Source: Palsa-1392 sp036490335
Lineage (GTDB): Bacteria > Verrucomicrobiota > Verrucomicrobiia > Chthoniobacterales > UBA10450
Direction: 5' to 3'
Length of the DNA stretch: 64,000 bases
Assembly: GCA_036490335.1 (NCBI GenBank)
Contig: DASXEB010000022.1
Span: forward strand, 62,001-126,000
The notes under the pieces were generated by a model, which saw nothing but the letters and a program-made list of their open reading frames with translations, was not told where the DNA came from and ran no database searches. How positions within the stretch are numbered: the stretch's first letter is position 1; every line of letters starts with the position of its first letter. A program made the translations under genes and the position numbers. Of the stretch, positions 60,089 to 64,000 are shown one piece after another.

Positions 60089-61047
60089 CGAATCCCGACC
60101 GCGCGGCGGACCCGCGTCATCACTTCGTTCGCGATCGCGTTCGCGCGCTCGGCACCGTGGGCGAGGACTTCGTCGATGTAACCGGGCTGGGCGAGAATCT
60201 CCTCGCGGCGTTGGCGCACGGGCGCGAAAAATTCCCAGAGCCTGACGAAAAGCTGCTGCTTGAAATCGCCGTAGCCGCGCCCGCCTTTGGCAAACGCTTC
60301 GCGCATCTCCGCGATCTCGTCAGGCGAGGCGACGAGCGCGTAAAGCTGAAAGATCGACGAAGCGGCGGGGTTCTTCGGCGCCTCGACCGGCGTCGAGTCG
60401 GTCACGATGCTCATGATCCGTTTCCGCGTCTCCTTTTCCTCGCCGAAAATATCGATCGTGTTGCCGTAACTCTTGCTCATCTTCTGGCCGTCGAGCCCGG
60501 GCACGGTGCCGGTCGTTTCCTGGATGCGCGGCTCGGGCACGCGCAGGATTTCGCCGAAAGCTTCGTTCATTTTCGCGGCCAGGTCGCGCGTGATCTCGAC
60601 GTGCTGCTTTTGGTCGCGACCGACCGGGACGAGGTCGCTGTCGTAGATCAAAATGTCGGCCGCCATCAGGACGGGGTAGGAGAAAAGGCCGGCCGAGGCG
60701 GCGAGGCCGCGCGCCAGCTTGTCCTTGTAGGAATGGGCGCGTTCGAGCAGGCCCATCGGCGCGATCGTGCTCAGGATCCAGGCCAGCTCCGTGACCTGCG
60801 GCACATCGGATTGGCGGAAGAAAACGGCCCGCTCCGGATCGAGCCCGCAGGCCAGGAAATCGAGCGCGACCCGGCGGGTATTTGCGCGCAGCGCGGCCGG
60901 ATCGCGCACCGTCGTGAGGGCGTGATAATCGGCGATAAAACAATACGCTTCACCCTCCTCCTGGAGCGCGATGGCGGGGCGCATCATGCCGAAATAATTC
61001 CCGACGTGGAGGACGCCGCTTGGTTGGATGCCGGAAAGAATGCGCAT
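60085..61047 (-). CDS. trpS: Tryptophanyl-tRNA synthetase
   Basis: 320 residues, class I. It charges tRNA(Trp). The HIGH-type motif appears as PSGVLHVGNYFG near residue 10, KMSKSYGN near 195, and the tryptophan pocket region YPVLMAADILIYDSDLVPVG near 125. Length fits the bacterial family (about 325-335). The ATG is at 61045-61047. It is convergent with the PIN/TRAM gene; the two coding regions overlap by 4 bases within one motif copy. No T-box-like leader was recognised upstream. Confidence 0.96.
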   Translation of the reverse strand: MRILSGIQPSGVLHVGNYFGMMRPAIALQEEGEAYCFIADYHALTTVRDPAALRANTRRVALDFLACGLDPERAVFFRQSDVPQVTELAWILSTIAPMGLLERAHSYKDKLARGLAASAGLFSYPVLMAADILIYDSDLVPVGRDQKQHVEITRDLAAKMNEAFGEILRVPEPRIQETTGTVPGLDGQKMSKSYGNTIDIFGEEKETRKRIMSIVTDSTPVEAPKNPAASSIFQLYALVASPDEIAEMREAFAKGGRGYGDFKQQLFVRLWEFFAPVRQRREEILAQPGYIDEVLAHGAERANAIANEVMTRVRRAVGIR

Positions 61048-61299
61048 GATGTGAAGGCGAAGTTAGGCGCGAACGGCGCTCTCGCCAAGCCGGGAGGGAC
61101 GCGCTTTCCGCGGGCCGTTTCGTTCCCTCGGACAACGGGGACGCGCGGACGGGAGGAACGTGGGCGCGCGTCCCTTCGCCTGGCTCGCGATTTTCGTGAA
61201 CGGGTCCGACCAAGGCCCCTCCAGCTCGCCGCTGCCGTTGGGGGTGAAGTGACCGGTTCCCGGCGCTCCGGCGGCGCCTGGGCGGCTGAAAACGGGCCG

Positions 61300-61440
61300 G
61301 CAACGCGCCATTGCCCTGTGCCAACGCGCCATTGCCCTGTGCCAACGCGGTTTTGTCCTGCGGCAATGCGATTTTGCCCTGTGCCAAAACGGTTTTGTCC
61401 CGTGGCAACGCGACGTTGTCCCGTGGCAATGGCCCGTTGC
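61300..61440. repeat. 21-bp tandem repeat (about six units)
   Basis: Units such as GCCATTGCCCTGTGCCAACGC, drifting to GTTTTGTCCCGTGGCAACGCG. Translation gives a 7-residue period (PCANAPL, PCANAVL, SCGNAIL). Three intergenic arrays with a 21- or 42-base period now occur in this window. Confidence 0.8.
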
Positions 61441-61550
61441 GGAGCGTTTCCGGGCCAAAAATTCGCTCCCTCAGCCTCCCGACCTGCCGCCCGGAACCAA
61501 ATGCTCACGCCAACCCCCGAGAGGAGGGCGTTGGAAGACGAAAGGCGGTT

Positions 61551-61627
61551 TAAACCACGAAAGGCGCGAAAGGCACGAAGGGGAAGAGGTTTTCCCCATC
61601 TTCGTATTCTTCGTGCCCTTCGTGGTA
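61551..61627. repeat. 'ACCACGAAGG' hairpin family, copy 3
   Basis: Left arm AAACCACGAAAGGCGCGAAA and right arm TTCGTGCCCTTCGTGGTAAA are nearly perfect inverted repeats around GGGAAGAGGTTTTCCCC, which is itself a small dyad. It is the most intact of the three copies. Confidence 0.8.
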
Positions 61628-61675
61628 AACATCCGCCCCGCTTGCGCCGGAGCCTGAAAGGGGCACAATCCTCCC

Positions 61676-62659
61676 ATGCTGCCCTGGTTCGCCGACGGGA
61701 AATTCCCGCTTTATCTCGCGCCCATGGCCGGGGTGTCGGATAAGATTTTTCGCCAGCTCTGCAAGGAGCGCGGGGCGGATGTGCTCGTGACCGAGTTTGT
61801 CTCGTCGGAGGGGGTTTTCCGGCGCAACGCCCGGACGCGCGGCTATCTCGAGTTCGACGCGGTGGAGAGGCCGATCGGGGTGCAGCTTTTCGGCGGCAAT
61901 GCCGAGCACATGGCGGAGGCGGCCCGGGCGGTGGTCGATTGGGTGCAGCCGGATTTTATCGACCTGAATTTTGGCTGCCCGGTGAACAAGGTGGTGGCGA
62001 AAAACGGCGGCTCGGCCCTGCTCAAAAATTGTCCATTGTTAAGCGAAGTGGCGGGCGCGGTCGTACGTGCGGTCGCGCCTCTGCCGGTGACGGCGAAGAT
62101 TCGCACCGGCTGGGATGAGGCGACGATCAATGCCGCGGCGGTGGCGCGGCAGCTCGAGTCGCTCGGCATCGCGGCGGTCGCGGTCCACGGGCGGACGCGG
62201 GCCCAGGGTTATTCCGGGGCCGCGGATTGGGATGTGATCGCGGAGGTGGCGGCGAGCGTGTCGATCCCGGTGATCGGGAACGGCGATCTCTTCAGCGCGG
62301 CGGACGTGGCGCGGCGCCGGGGCGAGAGCGGGATCGCCGGGGCGATGATGGGCCGCGCGGCCATGAATTCGCCCTGGATTTTCTCGCAAACGAAACATTT
62401 CCTCGCCACCGGCGAGTTGCTCCCGCCGCCCGCGCCGGAGGAGAAGTGGCCGCTCATCCTGCGGCATTGCGAGCTGGCGGTGGCGGAGTGCGGGATCGAG
62501 GATCTGGCGATGCGCTCGATGCGGGGGCGGCTGATGGCTTACACGAAAGGCCTGCCGGCTGGGAAAATGTTGCGGGAACAATTCCAGCACGTGAGTTCGT
62601 TAGGCGAAGTCGCGCAAATCGCGGCGGAGCATCTGGCGGGTTGCCTCGAAGCGGCGTAA
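61676..62659 (+). CDS. dusB: tRNA-dihydrouridine synthase
   Basis: 327 residues, FMN-dependent TIM barrel. It reduces uridines in the tRNA D-loop. The N-terminal APMAGVSDKIFRQLC, the FIDLNFGCPVNKVVAKNGGS catalytic region with its Cys, the VTAKIRTGWD and VHGRTRAQGYSG blocks, and GAMMGRAAMNSPW are typical. It is closest in style to DusB; the specific D-loop positions modified cannot be told from sequence. It starts a plus-strand run with the IscA- and HscB-like genes and lexA. Confidence 0.94.
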   Translation: MLPWFADGKFPLYLAPMAGVSDKIFRQLCKERGADVLVTEFVSSEGVFRRNARTRGYLEFDAVERPIGVQLFGGNAEHMAEAARAVVDWVQPDFIDLNFGCPVNKVVAKNGGSALLKNCPLLSEVAGAVVRAVAPLPVTAKIRTGWDEATINAAAVARQLESLGIAAVAVHGRTRAQGYSGAADWDVIAEVAASVSIPVIGNGDLFSAADVARRRGESGIAGAMMGRAAMNSPWIFSQTKHFLATGELLPPPAPEEKWPLILRHCELAVAECGIEDLAMRSMRGRLMAYTKGLPAGKMLREQFQHVSSLGEVAQIAAEHLAGCLEAA

Positions 62660-62668
62660 GTTTGGCGC

Positions 62669-63049
62669 GTGACGGCGGCGCCTTTGCCTAACGACGGGAT
62701 CAAATTCAAGATCGGGAACGAGCGGCTCGTGCGCGTGACGGAGAGCGCGTCGCGCAAGCTGACTTCGCTGCTCGCGAAGCAGGGCCGCGCGACCGGGGCG
62801 TTGCGCGTGGCGGTGATCGGCGGCGGCTGTTCCGGGCTGCAATACAAGATGGATCTCGTGGACGGGCCGGCCAGTCGCGACATTATGGTCGAGTCGCAAA
62901 ACGTGCGCGTGGTGGTGGACCCGAAGAGCGCGCTTTTCGTCAGCGGCTCGGTGCTCGATTTCAGCGAAGATCTGCAAAAGGGCGGCTTCAAGGTGACGAA
63001 TCCGAACGCGGTCGCGCACTGTTCCTGCGGCGAAAGCTTTTCGGCATGA
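62669..63049 (+). CDS. Iron-sulfur cluster assembly protein, IscA/ErpA (HesB) family
   Basis: 126 residues, GTG start at 62669, 9 bases after the dus stop. The three conserved cysteines are visible: one in VIGGGCSGLQYKMD and two in AHCSCGESF (CxC near the C-terminus). A-type proteins carry Fe-S clusters or iron to apo-targets. The first 18 residues include a motif copy read as PND. The stop overlaps the ATG of the next gene by 4 bases (ATGA), coupling it to the HscB-like protein. Confidence 0.94.
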   Translation: MTAAPLPNDGIKFKIGNERLVRVTESASRKLTSLLAKQGRATGALRVAVIGGGCSGLQYKMDLVDGPASRDIMVESQNVRVVVDPKSALFVSGSVLDFSEDLQKGGFKVTNPNAVAHCSCGESFSA

Positions 63050-63588
63050 CGGATTACTTCGCGCTCCTCGGCGAAGCGCGGCGGCCGTGGCTCGAGCCGG
63101 AGGAGTTGAAGGAGAAATATCACGCGCAGGCTCGCGCGGGCTCGCCTAACGAGGAGTTGAACGAGGCGTTCCGCGTCCTTTCGGAGCCGCGTTTGCGTTT
63201 GCAACACTTGCTCGCGCTGGAAAAAATCGAGACGCCGGCCGGCCGCGCCATTCCGCCGGAGGTGGCGGAACTTTTCTGGAGGGGCGGAAATGTTTTGCGC
63301 GAGACGGAAAGCTGGCTGCGGCGAAACGCGGAGGCGAGCGGCCAGCTTGCGCGCGCCATGTTGCACCCGCAGCGGTTGAAGTTGAACGAGCGCCTAACGA
63401 GTCTGGAATCCGGTCTGAACGCGAGCCACGAAGCGACGCTCGGCCGCCTGCAAACCCTGGATGCACGCTGGGCGACGCGCGCGCCTAACGATGCGGCGGA
63501 GCTGATCGAGATTTACGATTCGCTTTCCTATCTGGCGCGTCTGCGCGAGCGCGCGGCGGAAAAACGTTTGCAGCTCGAGCTGGCCTAA
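63046..63588 (+). CDS. hscB: HscB-like J-domain co-chaperone lacking the HPD motif
   Basis: 180 residues. The N-terminal part (MTDYFALLGEARRPWLEPEE ... NEAFRVLSEPRLRLQHLL) has the HscB J-domain layout, and the C-terminal half is the helical bundle that binds the IscU scaffold in HscB. The loop where HPDK should stand reads YHAQARAGSPNEE, so the canonical Hsp70-stimulating tripeptide is missing. That loop contains a GCCTAACGA copy. Context with an IscA-type gene supports an Fe-S role. Whether it can still activate an Hsp70 is uncertain. The stop TAA is inside another motif copy. Confidence 0.82.
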   Translation: MTDYFALLGEARRPWLEPEELKEKYHAQARAGSPNEELNEAFRVLSEPRLRLQHLLALEKIETPAGRAIPPEVAELFWRGGNVLRETESWLRRNAEASGQLARAMLHPQRLKLNERLTSLESGLNASHEATLGRLQTLDARWATRAPNDAAELIEIYDSLSYLARLRERAAEKRLQLELA

Positions 63589-63634
63589 CGAGTCGAGACG
63601 GCGCGATTTTTGTTTGCAAGGCGGCATGCTTTTG

Positions 63635-63646
63635 CGAACATGTTCG
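63635..63646. promoter_or_regulatory. Palindrome upstream of lexA, candidate LexA operator
   Basis: CGAACATGTTCG is a perfect 12-base palindrome ending one base before the lexA ATG. GAAC/GTTC half-sites are used by several LexA proteins, and TGTTC half-sites are reported for verrucomicrobial LexA, though with a wider spacing. Position and symmetry fit autoregulation. Confidence 0.5.
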
Positions 63647-63647
63647 G

Positions 63648-64000
63648 ATGCTCACGGCCGGACAAAAAAAAGTCCTGCAATTCATCGAGGCGGAACAGCG
63701 GGAGAAGGGCGTCACGCCCAGCACTCGCGAAATCCAGGAACACTTTGGCTTCGCCAGCCAGACGTCGGTGATGCAATACCTCGCGGCACTGGAGCGGAAG
63801 GGTGTGCTGCAGCGGTACGCGCGGAAGGCTCGCGCGCTGGTCACAGCCGGAACCAGATTGCGAGTGGTCGACATTCCCATCTATGGCCAGATCCCCGCTG
63901 GAATGTCGGCCCTCGCGGAGGAGCGGGTGGAGGGTCACGTCACGCTCGGGCTGGACTCGTTAGGCGCGACGCGCGGCGGGCGCACTTTTGCCTTGCGCGT
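63648..64000 (+). CDS. lexA: LexA-type SOS repressor, N-terminal part
   Basis: The frame from ATG 63648 gives about 117 residues before the window ends: MLTAGQKKVLQFIEAEQREK, then GVTPSTREIQEHFGFASQTS and VMQYLAALERKGVLQR. This is the LexA winged helix-turn-helix (about 1-70). The linker and cleavage site follow (IPIYGQIPAGMSALAEE, with the Ala-Gly bond in PAGMS). The catalytic Ser/Lys lie beyond the edge. LexA represses DNA-repair genes until RecA promotes self-cleavage. A 12-base palindrome lies directly in front of the start. Confidence 0.92.
   Translation, partial: MLTAGQKKVLQFIEAEQREKGVTPSTREIQEHFGFASQTSVMQYLAALERKGVLQRYARKARALVTAGTRLRVVDIPIYGQIPAGMSALAEERVEGHVTLGLDSLGATRGGRTFALR

Larger units (their letters stand above)
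61048..61675. other. Repeat-bearing intergenic region between trpS and dus
   Basis: 628 bases with no supportable gene. It holds a 21-bp tandem array (61300-61440) and a copy of the ACCACGAAGG hairpin (61551-61627). The intervening sequence is GC-rich and unremarkable. Promoters for trpS (minus) and dus (plus) must lie here, but none is clear. No exact GCCTAACGA copy is present. Confidence 0.6.

Overview
The window is a GC-rich bacterial chromosome segment that looks like a member of the Verrucomicrobiota, perhaps Chthoniobacterales/Spartobacteria. This assignment is inferred from gene content and not from a marker search. The supporting content is diderm (MlaEFD-type transporter, lipoproteins, an outer-membrane barrel), an autotransporter-associated beta-strand protein, giant FecR-domain surface proteins, an mcsA-mcsB-clpC operon outside Firmicutes, and a formylglycine-generating-enzyme-like domain fused to a chaperone module. 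No rRNA, tRNA, CRISPR array or complete insertion sequence was seen.

Layout. 1-10.5 kb (minus strand): rplA-rplJ-rplL-rpoB-rpoC, followed by the start of a PduO-type cobalamin adenosyltransferase, with two strong terminator-like hairpins between rplL and rpoB. 10.8 kb: rpsU on the plus strand with a good promoter. 11-19.2 kb (minus): a cytochrome-assembly-like membrane protein, hemA, hemC and a cobA-hemD fusion, running into a specialised chaperone cassette (GrpE-like, lidless Hsp70, degenerate J-like/FGE fusion). 19.3-23.1 kb: ndh, panE, ybeY (minus), rpmI (plus) and a 42-bp minisatellite. 23.2-40 kb: a surface-protein region with an outer-membrane barrel, two giant FecR/Pro-Thr-linker/repeat proteins, an MBL hydrolase, a broken HU/DUF4469-like gene, a fragment and a full copy of an autotransporter-associated protein, and several non-coding repeats. 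40-45.6 kb: a LysM lipoprotein, a MoeB-rhodanese fusion, an unannotated SRP RNA, and coaE-rho-rnd with overlapping ends. 45.7-54.1 kb: tal, trmL, a peptidoglycan-binding protein, a LolD-like ATPase, ilvE and mcsA-mcsB-clpC. 54.2-61 kb: a Xer recombinase, two paralogous lipoproteins, mlaE-mlaF-mlaD, a PIN/TRAM membrane protein and trpS. 61-64 kb: more repeats, dus, an IscA-type protein, an HscB-like J protein and the start of lexA.

The most striking signal is not a gene. The 9-mer GCCTAACGA (reverse complement TCGTTAGGC) occurs about 80 times by eye on both strands, where about 0.5 copies would be expected. It lies in coding and intergenic DNA, in all reading frames, and very often supplies the stop codon of a gene. 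It is nearly absent from the 24.5-40.1 kb surface-protein region. Density, lack of strand bias and depletion in accessory DNA resemble DNA-uptake sequences of Neisseria and Pasteurellaceae, but the function here is unknown.

Functional groupings: transcription and translation core (rpoBC, rho, ribosomal proteins, SRP RNA); tetrapyrrole synthesis from glutamyl-tRNA to uroporphyrinogen III/precorrin-2; protein quality control (Hsp70 cassette, McsAB-ClpC); envelope lipid transport (Mla); Fe-S assembly (IscA-type plus HscB-like); and large exported surface proteins.
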